Origin: Bacteroidales bacterium
GTDB lineage: Bacteria; Bacteroidota; Bacteroidia; Bacteroidales; CAIWKO01
DNA: 61,543 nt
Direction of reading: 5' to 3'
NCBI GenBank assembly: GCA_018004645.1
Contig: JAGNBV010000004.1
Location: 1 to 61,543 of the forward strand
The position numbers were made by a program, and so were the translations under genes. The notes under the pieces are model-generated. The model was not told the DNA's origin. It did not search any database and worked only from the letters and a program-made list of their open reading frames with translations. Of this stretch, positions 18,774-28,515 are shown piece after piece. The first letter of the stretch is position 1. Each line of letters opens with the position of its first letter.

Positions 18774-19268
18774 TTAGTTAAAATTTATTTCGTTCAAAAA
18801 CTTTTCGATCAGTTTGTTTTGTTTTTCATCCTTCGAAAGCTCTTCCTGCAGGAGTTTTTCAGCGATTTCAACAGATAAAAGCGCGATTTGATTTTTCAGA
18901 TCGGTGAGTGCTTCTAATTTTTCATATTTGATGCTGTCTTTTGCTGACTGAACAATGCGGTCGGCTTCTTCGGTGGCTTTTGTACGTGCCTCTTCGATAA
19001 GTTTTTCCCTTATTACCCTGGCTTCACGAAGGATATTGTCGCGTTCGTTTTTAGCTTCTCTCAACAGTTCTTCGTTGCTGAATTTTAACTGTTTCATTTC
19101 TTCGTGGGCTTTTTCGGCCTGTTTCAGCGAATCCTCAATTTTGTTTTCGCGTTCTTTAAGCATTTTCAGCACAGGTTTCCAGGCAAATTTTCCCAGAATC
19201 AGCATCAATAGCAAAAAAGAAAGTGTCATCCAAAAAATGAGGCCTATGCCGGGAGATACTAGTTCCAT
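18774..19268 (-). CDS. atpF: ATP synthase b subunit
   Basis: Peripheral stalk of F-ATPase. 164 residues. One N-terminal membrane helix (about 8-28: GLIFWMTLSFLLLMLILGKF) followed by a long charged coiled coil (RENKIEDSLKQAEKAHEEM onward). Lies between atpE and atpH. A single b gene is present; no b' copy is seen. Confidence 0.96.
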   Translation of the reverse strand: MELVSPGIGLIFWMTLSFLLLMLILGKFAWKPVLKMLKERENKIEDSLKQAEKAHEEMKQLKFSNEELLREAKNERDNILREARVIREKLIEEARTKATEEADRIVQSAKDSIKYEKLEALTDLKNQIALLSVEIAEKLLQEELSKDEKQNKLIEKFLNEINFN

Positions 19269-19347
19269 AATTTTTAACCTTTGAGTTAATTAAAATAACA
19301 TTTTTCTCCTGTGTTGTTCAGGAGTTTTTTGAACTGGCTAAACTTTT

Positions 19348-19614
<267 letters not shown>

Positions 19615-19645
19615 TTAGTTTAAGTTAATTTATAGTTTTTATTTT

Positions 19646-20728
19646 TTAATGTGCTTCTTCGTGATGTTCTGCCATGGCCATACCAAAGTACAAAGCCGAC
19701 AGCAGGGTAAAAACATAGGCCTGTATAAAAGCAACCAGTAATTCCAGCAAGCCCATGAAAACATAAAACAATACAGAAAGTACAGAAAACCCGTAGCCTG
19801 CGCCGGTGGATATTTGTCCGAAAATAAATATCAGGCTGATAAATCCAAGAGCGATGATATGTCCTGCAGTGATATTGGCAAAGAGACGGACCATCAGGAC
19901 AAAAGGCTTGACAACGACACCGATAATTTCTACAATAGGCATGATGGGCAGTCCGAACTTGAGCCACCAGGGTACGCCCGGGGCATTATAGATTTCTTTC
20001 CAGTAATGTTTGTTGGCACTCACCGTGGTGATGATAAAAGTAAATAACGCCAGCACCATAGTTACCGAGATATTGCCTGTGAGGTTGGCCCCGCCGGGAA
20101 AAAACGGAATGAGGCCCAGGAGGTTATTGATAAAAATAAAAAAGAACACCGTCAGCAGATAGGGCATATATCTTTCGTAGCGTTTTTCGCCAATGGACGG
20201 CCTGGCAATGTCGTCGCGAACGAACAATATGAGCGGTTCCAGCCACGACTGCAGGCCTTTGGGGGCCTCATTCTGATGATTTTTAAACCGGCGGGCCACC
20301 GAGATAAACATCCAGCAGATCAGGATGACACTAAAAAACAAAGAAACCACATTTTTGGTAATCGAAAAATCGAGAGGCGGCTTGGCAGATTCATCCACTT
20401 TTACGATTTTCCCTTTTTCATTAAGCTGGTATCCTTTATATGCCTCGGTGCCGTGATGAAACCTTGACGACATAAAAGCAACAATTTTGCCTTCATCGTA
20501 CAGGATTACCGGCAGGGGGATGCTGATGTGTTTTGTACCTATGGTGGCAATGTGCCATTCGTGGGCATCGGCAATATGATCCATGATGGTTTTGCCGGGA
20601 TCGAACTTTTTTTCCTGTCCGTGGGGTTTTGATTCGGTTTCACAAAATGCTTTCTGCGAAATGAAAAAAGACAAAAAACAACACAGGACAAGAATATATC
20701 TTTTTGATTTTAAGCTATTTGAGTACAT
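19646..20728 (-). CDS. atpB: ATP synthase a subunit with signal peptide and long N-terminal extension
   Basis: Stator channel subunit of Fo. 360 residues, clearly longer than the about 270 of E. coli. An N-terminal signal-like segment (about 10-29, ending QKAFC) and roughly 100 polar, His-rich residues come before the membrane part; this extension is known from other Bacteroidota. The essential Arg lies in PFVLMVRLFANITAGH, and the last helices carry LLELLVAFIQAYVFTLLSALYFGMA. A TATATTTG promoter lies about 36 bases upstream, so the Fo/F1 genes can be transcribed apart from porW and bactofilin. Confidence 0.97.
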   Translation of the reverse strand: MYSNSLKSKRYILVLCCFLSFFISQKAFCETESKPHGQEKKFDPGKTIMDHIADAHEWHIATIGTKHISIPLPVILYDEGKIVAFMSSRFHHGTEAYKGYQLNEKGKIVKVDESAKPPLDFSITKNVVSLFFSVILICWMFISVARRFKNHQNEAPKGLQSWLEPLILFVRDDIARPSIGEKRYERYMPYLLTVFFFIFINNLLGLIPFFPGGANLTGNISVTMVLALFTFIITTVSANKHYWKEIYNAPGVPWWLKFGLPIMPIVEIIGVVVKPFVLMVRLFANITAGHIIALGFISLIFIFGQISTGAGYGFSVLSVLFYVFMGLLELLVAFIQAYVFTLLSALYFGMAMAEHHEEAH

Positions 20729-20763
20729 TGCTTTGGGGTTCCTTTGCTATTGAGTAAACGGGG

Positions 20764-20771
20764 CAAATATA
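20764..20771 (-). promoter_or_regulatory. Promoter -7 element for atpB
   Basis: Minus-strand TATATTTG, an exact TAnnTTTG, in the 113-base gap between the AtpI-like gene and atpB. It suggests an internal promoter for atpBEFHAG. Confidence 0.6.
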
Positions 20772-20841
20772 AACATTTTATAAAACCGGAAATTTTTTTT
20801 TCTTTTCATTTTTTTTGTTCATGGCCTTTCCCGCTGATAAA

Positions 20842-21225
20842 TTATTGTTTTTTAGGAAGGTGCTGAAGAAGAATAATAACATCAAAGACCAGGTAAATAA
20901 TATATAATATGAGAAAGGTAAACAAAAACCTCATAGCATCGAAGCGGTAAAGCATCACATAAACCACCAGCACTATAACATATAGCATAAATTTAAGGAA
21001 CACGGTCAGCATAAATGTTCTGACAAATTGGTTCGGATTATCCGGTGGAATAGAAACCAGCCAAAGATTCGACAGCAGTGAAACGGAAAAGAAAAAAGGC
21101 ACCAGAAAAGGCAGGGCTGGCGAAACAATGTTTTTGTCCAGGGTGAAGTACATGAGCACGGCAATGATTTCGAGGAGGATCGAAAACAAGAGGGTGTTGA
21201 GTAATAGTTTTTTCTTTAACGGCAT
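20842..21225 (-). CDS. Four-helix membrane protein, AtpI-like
   Basis: 127 residues with four predicted membrane helices (about 8-28, 36-56, 68-88, 98-120). No soluble domain. The position between atpZ and atpB and the size match the small AtpI-type protein usually found before atpB, which is thought to help c-ring assembly. The sequence alone is too diverged for a firm call. It abuts atpZ with no gap, so the two are translationally linked. Confidence 0.6.
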   Translation of the reverse strand: MPLKKKLLLNTLLFSILLEIIAVLMYFTLDKNIVSPALPFLVPFFFSVSLLSNLWLVSIPPDNPNQFVRTFMLTVFLKFMLYVIVLVVYVMLYRFDAMRFLFTFLILYIIYLVFDVIILLQHLPKKQ

Positions 21226-21438
21226 TTATTTCTTTTTTAAAAAATCTTTAACGGCGACATAAATTGCGAGGGACACAGAGCCCAAGGAAAGCAATACGGT
21301 AAAAACCGGAAATTTTATTCCAATATATTTGTCCAGCAATACGCCTCCCCAAACTCCCAGCACGATGATAACCAACATTTGCATAGCAATGCTGGTATAG
21401 CGTGCATAATTATTGAGCGGTTTTTTTAAATTTTTCAT
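21226..21438 (-). CDS. atpZ: AtpZ/AtpI-family protein
   Basis: 70 residues with two membrane helices (about 15-37 and 43-64) and the family pattern GVWGGVLLDKYIGIKFPVFTV. AtpZ-type proteins accompany F-ATPase operons and are linked to Mg2+ or Ca2+ handling or to c-ring assembly in studied species. Its start lies 29 bases inside the bactofilin gene, in another frame, so translation of the two is probably coupled. Confidence 0.85.
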   Translation of the reverse strand: MKNLKKPLNNYARYTSIAMQMLVIIVLGVWGGVLLDKYIGIKFPVFTVLLSLGSVSLAIYVAVKDFLKKK

Positions 21439-21814
21439 CCATTTCCTGTGATGCGGGTATGTGGTTGTTAGGGGTTTCGGACATTTTGCAGTTTCCTGTA
21501 AATTTGGCTCCGGGTTCTACAGACAATTTCCCGGTAACTATATCGCCCAGAATCTGAGATGATGCTTTCATAGCCAGTAGTTCGGTAACAGTAATTTTTC
21601 CATTCAGATTTCCCGAAAAATCGGCGCTCTGACAAATAATTTCTCCGTCCACTCTGCCGGTGGGACCTATCACTACTTTTCCCCTGGCATTAATAGTGCC
21701 GATAAGGGTTCCGTCGATGCGCATATCGCCGCTGGCTTTGATGTCGCCCTTGATACTGGTTCCATTGCCAAGTATATTAATGACCGGAGCTTCCACTTCT
21801 GTATTTTTAGCCAT
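21410..21814 (-). CDS. Bactofilin (polymer-forming cytoskeletal protein)
   Basis: 134 residues with a central bactofilin beta-helix (about 13-110): NGTSIKGDIKASGDMRIDG, TLIGTINARGKVVIGPTGRV, then ADFSGNLNGKITVTELLAM and further repeats of about 17 residues. Bactofilins self-assemble without nucleotide and act as scaffolds for cell shape or envelope machines. Sits 38 bases after porW and overlaps atpZ by 29 bases. The porW-bactofilin-atp arrangement is known from relatives. A link to the T9SS lipoprotein upstream is possible but only inferred. Confidence 0.93.
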   Translation of the reverse strand: MAKNTEVEAPVINILGNGTSIKGDIKASGDMRIDGTLIGTINARGKVVIGPTGRVDGEIICQSADFSGNLNGKITVTELLAMKASSQILGDIVTGKLSVEPGAKFTGNCKMSETPNNHIPASQEMDEKFKKTAQ

Positions 21815-21852
21815 GACTGTAGTTTTTTTTCAAATGATTATTAATTATGTTT

Positions 21853-24486
21853 TTATTTTTTATAATTTTTCGAGAAAAAGGAAAGGTATTTATCGACGTC
21901 CTTGCTCTGATAAAACACCGGGTAGTTAGCTGCTGAGATAACGAAATGTGTATAGCTGGTTTTTTGCAGGGTTTCCATTAGTTCTTTATTATTTTCCAGA
22001 GCCGTGAGATAATTCATGGCGTCATTTTTATTATCAAAACGGTTGATGTTCAGCACCTCATGTTTATCATCAAGAAACCAGGTATCTATTTTGTATTTTT
22101 TTGTTGAATAATATTTTGTGTTCAGGTTGGAATATGCGTTTCGGATTTCGTTGATGCTGGCGGCTTTCATCTCGATTACCGCAATATAAAAATGAAAGGC
22201 ATCCGGTTCGTATTTGTATAATTCTTTCGGGTCTGCCTTTGCGCTTACCGTATCCTGGTCAGTGCTCACTTCGGGCTGAGTGGCCACCTTTTTTTTGATA
22301 GCGTCCAGAATTTCCTGGGCTTTTTGGGCCGATTCGGTGCCGGAAAATTTTGTGACCACCTGATTTAATGACGCTTCAAAGGCTTGCTGAGGCTGCGTTT
22401 TCCCGACAGCCAACGCTTTGAGCAGGGCAAATTTGGGGAGCAGATTTTTGTCTTTTTGTGTTTTCAGAACGCTGTCGGCATTGCGTATTACCGCGGGATA
22501 ATTGCCCGAACCATAAGCCAGATAAGTTTCTTTATAAAAAACCGACAGGCGGTTGGCCCGCTCCTGAAGCTTGATATAATAGTTTGGATCATTGATAATC
22601 ATGGCATAATCACTGTCAGGATACTTTGTCATTATCAGGTTTTTGTAATAATTAGCCTTGGGAGTATTTTCCTGCAGAATATAAATTTGGTAAAGATTAA
22701 AATAGGCAGGCAAAATTTTCCCTGACTCCGGAAAACGTTTTTCCAGTTTGTCAAAGGCTGTGATAGACCTGTCGTAATCCGACAAATATTCCTTATAAGT
22801 ATATCCGATATTAAACAGGGCTTCGCTGATCATAAGGTTGGATGTATCGAAATCCTTTTGTGTTTTAGGCAATTTCGACAGGTAGTAGTTGCGGTCTTTC
22901 AAATTCACTGCTGCAGTATCTTTTTTCTCACTATTGCTCTCGTTCTCGTCGGTTACTTCGGTAAATCCAAAATCTGTAACGGCTTTGTTGCTCAACCTCC
23001 ACAAGTCTTCATATTTGCGGTTGCCCCATTTACGCACAAAATCGGTATAACCCAGACTCATAGTTGATGGATTATAAAAATACCAGGACCCGGAATTTTG
23101 CAGGCTCATATTATTATTTTGATTTTGCTGAGCCAGGGCAAGGTTGTTCATACGTTCGTTTTCTTCCTGAATTTTGCGTTGTTCTTCTTTGATAATTTCG
23201 GCAATGAGATTATCAATTTTTTGGTTGCGTTCGGCTGCCGGTAATTTAGCGAGCATTTGTAAACTATCCTGCAACTCCACGATATCGATATTTCTAACCA
23301 GTTCGTTCAGGGTGTTCTTTTTATTATCGATCAGCGAATAATTGGGATAATCTTTGGGCAAAAACATGATACAGCTGTCGTAATATATCTGAGCCTCGCG
23401 GTAAGCCGGTTCGGCAAAATACAGGTCGGCAAGTTTCAGGTATGACAAGGATTTTTGTTTATTGTTAGAAATGCTTGTGCGAGCTGAATTTTTAAGGTTT
23501 TCAATCATGCCCGGAATATCGTTTTCTTTCTGGCAAAGTTCTGCCAGCGCATAATAAATCTGATCCTGGTATTCCTTGTTTTTTTCATCACGCAGCATCT
23601 TTTCCAACAGTTTGCGGATATCTTTGCTTCCGCCCATGGTCACATCGTAACTTTTTGCAAGGTTAATTTTAGCGGCAAATTCCATGTCGTACACCGGATT
23701 CATTTTAATAACTTCCTTGAAGTTCTCGGTAGCTTTTTGGCCGTTTCCGGTTCGCTGAAATGCCTGTGCCATAATAAAATGCAGACGTGTGCGTATAGCT
23801 TTGGATCTGTTCAGGTGATAGGCTTGCTGCAGGTAATCTAGGGCTTCATCATATTTTTCCTGTTTCAGCAACACGTCAGCATAAGCCAAAGGATACAAGC
23901 GTTCGGCGGTGCGGGTGCTTTTATTTTTTTCTATCTTTTTTTCAATGGAATTAAGCAGGGCTTCGGCGTCGTCCAGATTGCCCTGTTGGGCCTGAACTCT
24001 GGCTTTCCAGATGACAGCCTCGTATTTTATGCTGCTGTTTTTAAAACGATTCAACACAAAATTAAAAGTTTGCATTGCCAGATCGTATTCCTGCTTGTAA
24101 AAATAGGATTTTCCAATCAGCATATAGCCGTCGTCAATCCACTTTATATGTTCCACCCCCTTGATATAAATAGAGTGTTTCTGAACCACAATGGAGCCTT
24201 TTTCCAGGGACCGGTCAAGCAGGTTGTACACCGACTGTGCATCGGCCTTGGTGCCAAGTTGAAATACCGGCAACACTTCGGTAAAATCATCCTTACATTT
24301 TTTCCCAAGCTCTCCCACCCCTTCCTTGAGAGCTTCTTTACCATTAAAATAAGCATTGTAATGCGCGGTAAGATTATGATAAACTCTTCGGGTAAACGTA
24401 TTTTTCTTTGTTGAACAAGAAAAAGAAAAGATCATGAAACAACAAAAAACAATAAGCAGAGTTTTAAACAAAGATTTTGATCGCAC
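21853..24486 (-). CDS. porW: PorW/SprE, TPR lipoprotein of the type IX secretion system
   Basis: 877-residue lipoprotein required in studied Bacteroidota for T9SS function (SprE in Flavobacterium, PorW in Porphyromonas). Seen: a lipoprotein signal ending FSFSC, the hallmark YHNLTAHYNAYFNGKEALKEG just after it, and many tetratricopeptide-like helical pairs (about 100-420 and 540-720). A Gln/Asn-rich stretch (about 440-470) and a C-terminal SPOR-like region (about 780-870: FHFYIAVIEMKAASINEIR, YTHFVISAANYPVF) follow. The start is GTG at 24486. A TAATTTTG promoter lies about 37 bases upstream. Together with sprA this gives two core T9SS genes in 25 kb. Confidence 0.93.
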   Translation of the reverse strand: MRSKSLFKTLLIVFCCFMIFSFSCSTKKNTFTRRVYHNLTAHYNAYFNGKEALKEGVGELGKKCKDDFTEVLPVFQLGTKADAQSVYNLLDRSLEKGSIVVQKHSIYIKGVEHIKWIDDGYMLIGKSYFYKQEYDLAMQTFNFVLNRFKNSSIKYEAVIWKARVQAQQGNLDDAEALLNSIEKKIEKNKSTRTAERLYPLAYADVLLKQEKYDEALDYLQQAYHLNRSKAIRTRLHFIMAQAFQRTGNGQKATENFKEVIKMNPVYDMEFAAKINLAKSYDVTMGGSKDIRKLLEKMLRDEKNKEYQDQIYYALAELCQKENDIPGMIENLKNSARTSISNNKQKSLSYLKLADLYFAEPAYREAQIYYDSCIMFLPKDYPNYSLIDNKKNTLNELVRNIDIVELQDSLQMLAKLPAAERNQKIDNLIAEIIKEEQRKIQEENERMNNLALAQQNQNNNMSLQNSGSWYFYNPSTMSLGYTDFVRKWGNRKYEDLWRLSNKAVTDFGFTEVTDENESNSEKKDTAAVNLKDRNYYLSKLPKTQKDFDTSNLMISEALFNIGYTYKEYLSDYDRSITAFDKLEKRFPESGKILPAYFNLYQIYILQENTPKANYYKNLIMTKYPDSDYAMIINDPNYYIKLQERANRLSVFYKETYLAYGSGNYPAVIRNADSVLKTQKDKNLLPKFALLKALAVGKTQPQQAFEASLNQVVTKFSGTESAQKAQEILDAIKKKVATQPEVSTDQDTVSAKADPKELYKYEPDAFHFYIAVIEMKAASINEIRNAYSNLNTKYYSTKKYKIDTWFLDDKHEVLNINRFDNKNDAMNYLTALENNKELMETLQKTSYTHFVISAANYPVFYQSKDVDKYLSFFSKNYKK

Positions 24487-24522
24487 GTGTAATAGGGTTA
24501 AATAAAAATAACTTATTTTTTA

Positions 24523-24530
24523 CAAAATTA
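24523..24530 (-). promoter_or_regulatory. Promoter -7 element for porW
   Basis: Minus-strand TAATTTTG, an exact TAnnTTTG, 37 bases upstream of the GTG start, in the divergent gap shared with the M23 peptidase gene. Confidence 0.55.
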
Positions 24531-24605
24531 TTTTATTTTTTTTATTTCTCCCTGATTTTTTCAAGTTTATTTGGCTTGTATTTCAAAAGTAATTCAATAA
24601 TTTCG

Positions 24606-24613
24606 GATATTTG
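24606..24613 (+). promoter_or_regulatory. Promoter -7 element for the M23 peptidase operon
   Basis: GATATTTG matches TAnnTTTG at 7 of 8 positions and lies 16 bases before the ATG at 24629, giving a very short leader. No firm -33 box. Confidence 0.4.
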
Positions 24614-24628
24614 CACCCTTAATTAAGT

Positions 24629-25513
24629 ATGTCAAAAGATCAACCATCGCGCTGGAAACGTTTCCGGAAAAAGCTTCATGATAAGTACCGTCTGGTCATC
24701 ATGAACGATTCCACTTTTGAACGAAAACTCTCGTTCCGGCTGACGCGTATGAATGTTTTTGTGGTAGTTGGCGCTGCTGTTATGATGCTTATTGGAGCCA
24801 CCACCCTTTTGATAGCTTATACTCCCCTGCGTGAATTTATTCCGGGATACGGTGACATCAGCGTACAGCGTGACGTGATGCTGCTCTTACGAAAAACTGA
24901 CTCTCTGGAAAAGGAACTCGATCTCAGAAGGGCTTATATGGAAAACCTGAAATATATCATCGAAGGCAAAGATTTTCCTTCCCCAAAAATGGAGAAACCT
25001 TCCGACAGCATTATGATTCAGCACAACAACCTCAGTTTTGATATTTCTCCCGAAGATTCGGCCTTACGCAATGAATTTGAAAATTACGACCGTTACAACC
25101 TGACTTTTTCCGGCGGATCTGCCGAAAGCAGCAACATCAGTAGTTTCTTTTTTTTCAGCCCTATCAAAGGCATTGTTGATAACGGATTTAACCCTGCCAA
25201 GAAACATTACGGGGTAGATATCCTGGCCGGCAAAAACGAAGCGGTAAAGGCCACCCTCAGCGGCACTGTCATTTTTAGCGGGTGGACTGTTGAAACCGGC
25301 TATGTTATCGGCTTGCAGCACAGTAATAATATTTTTTCGATATACAAACACAATTCCGCCCTGCTCAAAAAAATGGGCGATTATGTTAATGCCGGAGAAC
25401 CCATTGCCATTGTGGGCGGCACAGGCGAAATATCCACCGGTCCGCACCTGCATTTTGAACTGTGGCACAACGGCAATCCCATAAACCCTAAAGAATACAT
25501 GTCTTTTAAATAA
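24629..25513 (+). CDS. Membrane-anchored M23 peptidoglycan endopeptidase
   Basis: 294 residues. A basic cytoplasmic start (DQPSRWKRFRKKLHDKYR) precedes one membrane helix at about 43-68, a short coiled region with SLEKELDLRR, and a C-terminal M23/LytM domain from about 175. The zinc ligands are present: H and D in HYGVDI and the final H in HLHFELW, so it should be an active metalloendopeptidase cutting peptide cross-links. It heads a plus-strand run with dxr 10 bases downstream and rseP after that. This order is common in the phylum. Compare the degenerate M23 gene at 56194. Confidence 0.92.
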   Translation: MSKDQPSRWKRFRKKLHDKYRLVIMNDSTFERKLSFRLTRMNVFVVVGAAVMMLIGATTLLIAYTPLREFIPGYGDISVQRDVMLLLRKTDSLEKELDLRRAYMENLKYIIEGKDFPSPKMEKPSDSIMIQHNNLSFDISPEDSALRNEFENYDRYNLTFSGGSAESSNISSFFFFSPIKGIVDNGFNPAKKHYGVDILAGKNEAVKATLSGTVIFSGWTVETGYVIGLQHSNNIFSIYKHNSALLKKMGDYVNAGEPIAIVGGTGEISTGPHLHFELWHNGNPINPKEYMSFK

Positions 25514-25523
25514 TTTCAGCCCG

Positions 25524-26687
25524 GTGAAAAAAAGAATTGCCATATTAGGATCTACCGGTTCGATAGGAACACAGGCGCTGGAAATCATCCGGGCCTTTCC
25601 GGAAAAATTTTCAGCCGAAATACTGACCGCAGATTCCAACGCCTGCCTGCTGATAAAACAAGCCCTGGAGTTTATGCCGGATGCAGTGGTTATCACCAAC
25701 GACACGCGGTATGAACAGGTGAAAGCGGCATTGGAACCTCATGACATCAAGGTATATGCCGGCCACGAATCGCTGGAACAAATTGTGGAATCGGGAAATA
25801 TCGACATGGTACTGACAGCCATCGTGGGTTTTGTCGGCCTTCGTCCCACCCTGAACGCCATCAGAAATAAAAAACCGCTGGCACTGGCCAACAAAGAAAC
25901 ACTGGTGGTTGCCGGCGACATCATTACCCGGACAGCACGTGAAGAAGCCGTGAATATTTACCCGGTAGATTCTGAACATTCCGCCATTTTTCAATGCCTG
26001 GCCGGCGAATTTCACAATCCTGTTGAAAAAATCTTTCTGACAGCATCCGGAGGGCCTTTCAGAGGCAAAGACCGGGAAGTCTTAGCCAACATCACCAAAG
26101 AAGAAGCACTGAAACATCCCAACTGGGTGATGGGAAACAAAATCACCATCGACTCGGCCACCCTGATGAACAAAGGCCTTGAAGTTATTGAAGCCCGGTG
26201 GCTTTTCAATATGAAACCCGAACAAATAGAGGTGCTGGTACACCCGCAGTCGATCATACATTCCATGGTTGAATTTGCCGATGGCTCGGTAAAAGCCCAA
26301 ATGGGGCTGCCCGATATGCGCCTGCCCATTTTATACGCCTTTAGTTATCCGTCGAGGATGAAAACCGACTTCCCGAAACTAGACTGGCAAAAAATCAGGG
26401 AACTAACGTTCGAACCTCCCGATACTGCCACTTTTCATGCCCTGACACTGGCTTACGAAGCGTTAAAAACGGGCGGAAACATGCCCTGCATTATGAATGC
26501 TGCCAACGAAATTGCCGTGAAGGCTTTTTTAACCGATACTATAAAATTTTTGGCTATTGCCGACGTTATTGAACAAGGCATGCAAAAAGCCACTTACATA
26601 AAAAACCCTTCGCTGGAAGATTATTTTCAAAGCGACCGGGAAACAAGAACAATCACCAAAGAAATAATAAAAAAATTTTATAAATGA
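25524..26687 (+). CDS. dxr: 1-deoxy-D-xylulose-5-phosphate reductoisomerase
   Basis: Second step of the MEP isoprenoid pathway: DXP to MEP using NADPH. 387 residues. Seen: an NADPH-binding ILGSTGSIGTQALEI, ALANKETLVVAG, the metal site VDSEHSAIFQCLAG, ASGGPFR, the substrate loop HPNWVMGNKITIDSATLMNKGLE (quoted in part) and HPQSIIHSMVEF. The start is GTG at 25524, 10 bases after the M23 stop. The stop overlaps the rseP start by 4 bases (ATGA), so the two are translationally coupled. Confidence 0.98.
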   Translation: MKKRIAILGSTGSIGTQALEIIRAFPEKFSAEILTADSNACLLIKQALEFMPDAVVITNDTRYEQVKAALEPHDIKVYAGHESLEQIVESGNIDMVLTAIVGFVGLRPTLNAIRNKKPLALANKETLVVAGDIITRTAREEAVNIYPVDSEHSAIFQCLAGEFHNPVEKIFLTASGGPFRGKDREVLANITKEEALKHPNWVMGNKITIDSATLMNKGLEVIEARWLFNMKPEQIEVLVHPQSIIHSMVEFADGSVKAQMGLPDMRLPILYAFSYPSRMKTDFPKLDWQKIRELTFEPPDTATFHALTLAYEALKTGGNMPCIMNAANEIAVKAFLTDTIKFLAIADVIEQGMQKATYIKNPSLEDYFQSDRETRTITKEIIKKFYK

Positions 26688-28027
26688 GTTCATTAATTAT
26701 GATTGCCCAACTGATACTGGGCTTATCCATTTTGGTATTCGTACATGAGTTGGGACATTATCTGGCCGCGCGGGCTTTTAAAATCCGTGTAGATAAGTTT
26801 TACCTTTTTTTCGATGCATGGAATTTTAAGTTTTTTAAATTCAAAAAAGGCGATACCGAATTTGGAATGGGCTGGTTGCCCCTGGGCGGCTACTGTAAAA
26901 TTGCCGGTATGATCGATGAATCGATGGATAAGGAACAAATGAAACAGCCTCCCCAACCCTGGGAGTTTCGTTCCAAACCGGCCTGGCAGCGCCTCATTGT
27001 TATGATTGCCGGAGTGGTCATGAACCTTATTGTTGGGGTTATCATCTTTACGGGTGTCATCATGCACTACGAAAAAGAATACCTGCCCGTCAGCAGCATC
27101 GATCAGGGTATCTATGCTTATCCGGCAGGCCGCGAAATCGGCTTCATGACAGGAGACAAAATTTTAAAAATCAACGGCAAAAACGTAGAACGTTTCAAAG
27201 ACGTGGTAACGGCTAATGTGCTGATGGGCTCTACCATCACCGTTGACCGCAACGGAAAAAACCTCGACGTAATTGTTCCGGACACCATGTACAGAAATTA
27301 CAACAAAACTGTGAGGGATTTTTTTATTGAAGCACATAATTTTGATTTCAAAATTGACAGTGTACTTGATACAGTCATCAATAAAGATAAAACCAAAAAA
27401 GCAAGTCCTGCCTTTTTAGCCGGCCTGAAATCGGGGGATAAGATTCTCGCCATTGACTCAACGACAGTAACGAGTTATGGCCAGTTCAGGGAAATCATCT
27501 GGGATTCAAAAAATCAAAACCGCACATTAACAGTTCTCAGGGCAACCGACACGCTGTCTCTAAGCCTGCTGGTAGATTCTACCGGCTATATCGGTGTGGT
27601 AAGCAAACATCCGTACAAAACCAAAGCTTATGGTTTTTTTGCCGCCATCAAATACGGAAACAAAGACGCCATGACAAACCTGTGGGCCAATGTACGCGGC
27701 CTGGGAAAAATCTTTGCCGGTAAGGAAAACGCCAGCGAATCGCTGCAAGGCCCTATCGGCATCATGAAAATATATGGCGGTATCTGGGACTGGCACAGAT
27801 TCTGGCTTATCACAGGGCTGATATCCGTGGTGCTGGCCTTTATGAACATACTGCCAATCCCGGCGCTGGACGGCGGTCACGTGATTTTTACCACCTGGGA
27901 ACTGATTACCCGCAGAAAAGTTCCTGAAAAAATTCTGGAACGCGCACAGGTTGTCGGCATGATTATCCTCATCGCCATCATGGTGTTTGCGGTATTTAAC
28001 GATGTGTGGAAACACTTCATCCGCTAA
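26684..28027 (+). CDS. rseP: Site-2 protease RseP
   Basis: Intramembrane zinc metalloprotease (M50), used for regulated cleavage of anti-sigma factors. 447 residues. The HExxH motif is VHELGHYLAAR near residue 22; the third ligand lies in NILPIPALDGGHV near 390. One PDZ domain around 220-290 (SPAFLAGLKSGDKILAIDST) is clear and another degenerate one is likely at about 145-200 (GREIGFMTGDKILKINGK). Four membrane helices are likely. It overlaps dxr by 4 bases; dxr-rseP is a standard pairing. Confidence 0.96.
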   Translation: MSSLIMIAQLILGLSILVFVHELGHYLAARAFKIRVDKFYLFFDAWNFKFFKFKKGDTEFGMGWLPLGGYCKIAGMIDESMDKEQMKQPPQPWEFRSKPAWQRLIVMIAGVVMNLIVGVIIFTGVIMHYEKEYLPVSSIDQGIYAYPAGREIGFMTGDKILKINGKNVERFKDVVTANVLMGSTITVDRNGKNLDVIVPDTMYRNYNKTVRDFFIEAHNFDFKIDSVLDTVINKDKTKKASPAFLAGLKSGDKILAIDSTTVTSYGQFREIIWDSKNQNRTLTVLRATDTLSLSLLVDSTGYIGVVSKHPYKTKAYGFFAAIKYGNKDAMTNLWANVRGLGKIFAGKENASESLQGPIGIMKIYGGIWDWHRFWLITGLISVVLAFMNILPIPALDGGHVIFTTWELITRRKVPEKILERAQVVGMIILIAIMVFAVFNDVWKHFIR

Positions 28028-28035
28028 GCCCTCCG

Positions 28036-28515
28036 ATGACCGACATCAACAAAGACCTCACCGGGCTGAAAACAATTTTGCACAGAGCCCGTGAGTTTTG
28101 CGCCTACCAGGAACGGTGCCGCTCCGAGATGGAACAAAAATTCCAGCAGTGGGGCGTGGACAGAATCAGGGCGGCAAAAATGATGGAGCAATTGGAAAAA
28201 GACAACTTCCTGAATGAAGACAGATATACCGAAACTTTTGTAAGAAGCAAATTCCGTTTAAAAAAATGGGGTAAAAATAAACTTGCCGCAGAACTGCGCA
28301 TAAAGAAAATTCCCGAAGACCTTATTGTAAGGCATCTTCAGCACATCGACGATGCAGAATACCATTCAGCCCTGATGATGCTGGCAGAAAAAAAATCAAA
28401 GGAACTCACAGAAAAAGACACGTTCAAAAAAAATCAAAAAATCGCCAGGTTTCTTATTTCAAAAGGCTATGAACCCGGGCTGGTATTTTCGGCACTAAAA
28501 ATGAGGGATGTCTGA
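28036..28515 (+). CDS. recX: Regulatory protein RecX
   Basis: Modulator of RecA filaments. A GTG at 28006 would add 10 residues inside rseP, but the ATG at 28036, 9 bases after the rseP stop, is the better start and gives 159 residues. All-helical, with the family repeats REFCAYQERCRSEMEQKFQQW, then LEKDNFLNEDRYTETFVRSKFRLKKWGKNKLAAELRIK (quoted in two parts in many members) and RFLISKGYEPGLVFSAL. It overlaps the next gene by 8 bases. recA itself is not in the window. Confidence 0.9.
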   Translation: MTDINKDLTGLKTILHRAREFCAYQERCRSEMEQKFQQWGVDRIRAAKMMEQLEKDNFLNEDRYTETFVRSKFRLKKWGKNKLAAELRIKKIPEDLIVRHLQHIDDAEYHSALMMLAEKKSKELTEKDTFKKNQKIARFLISKGYEPGLVFSALKMRDV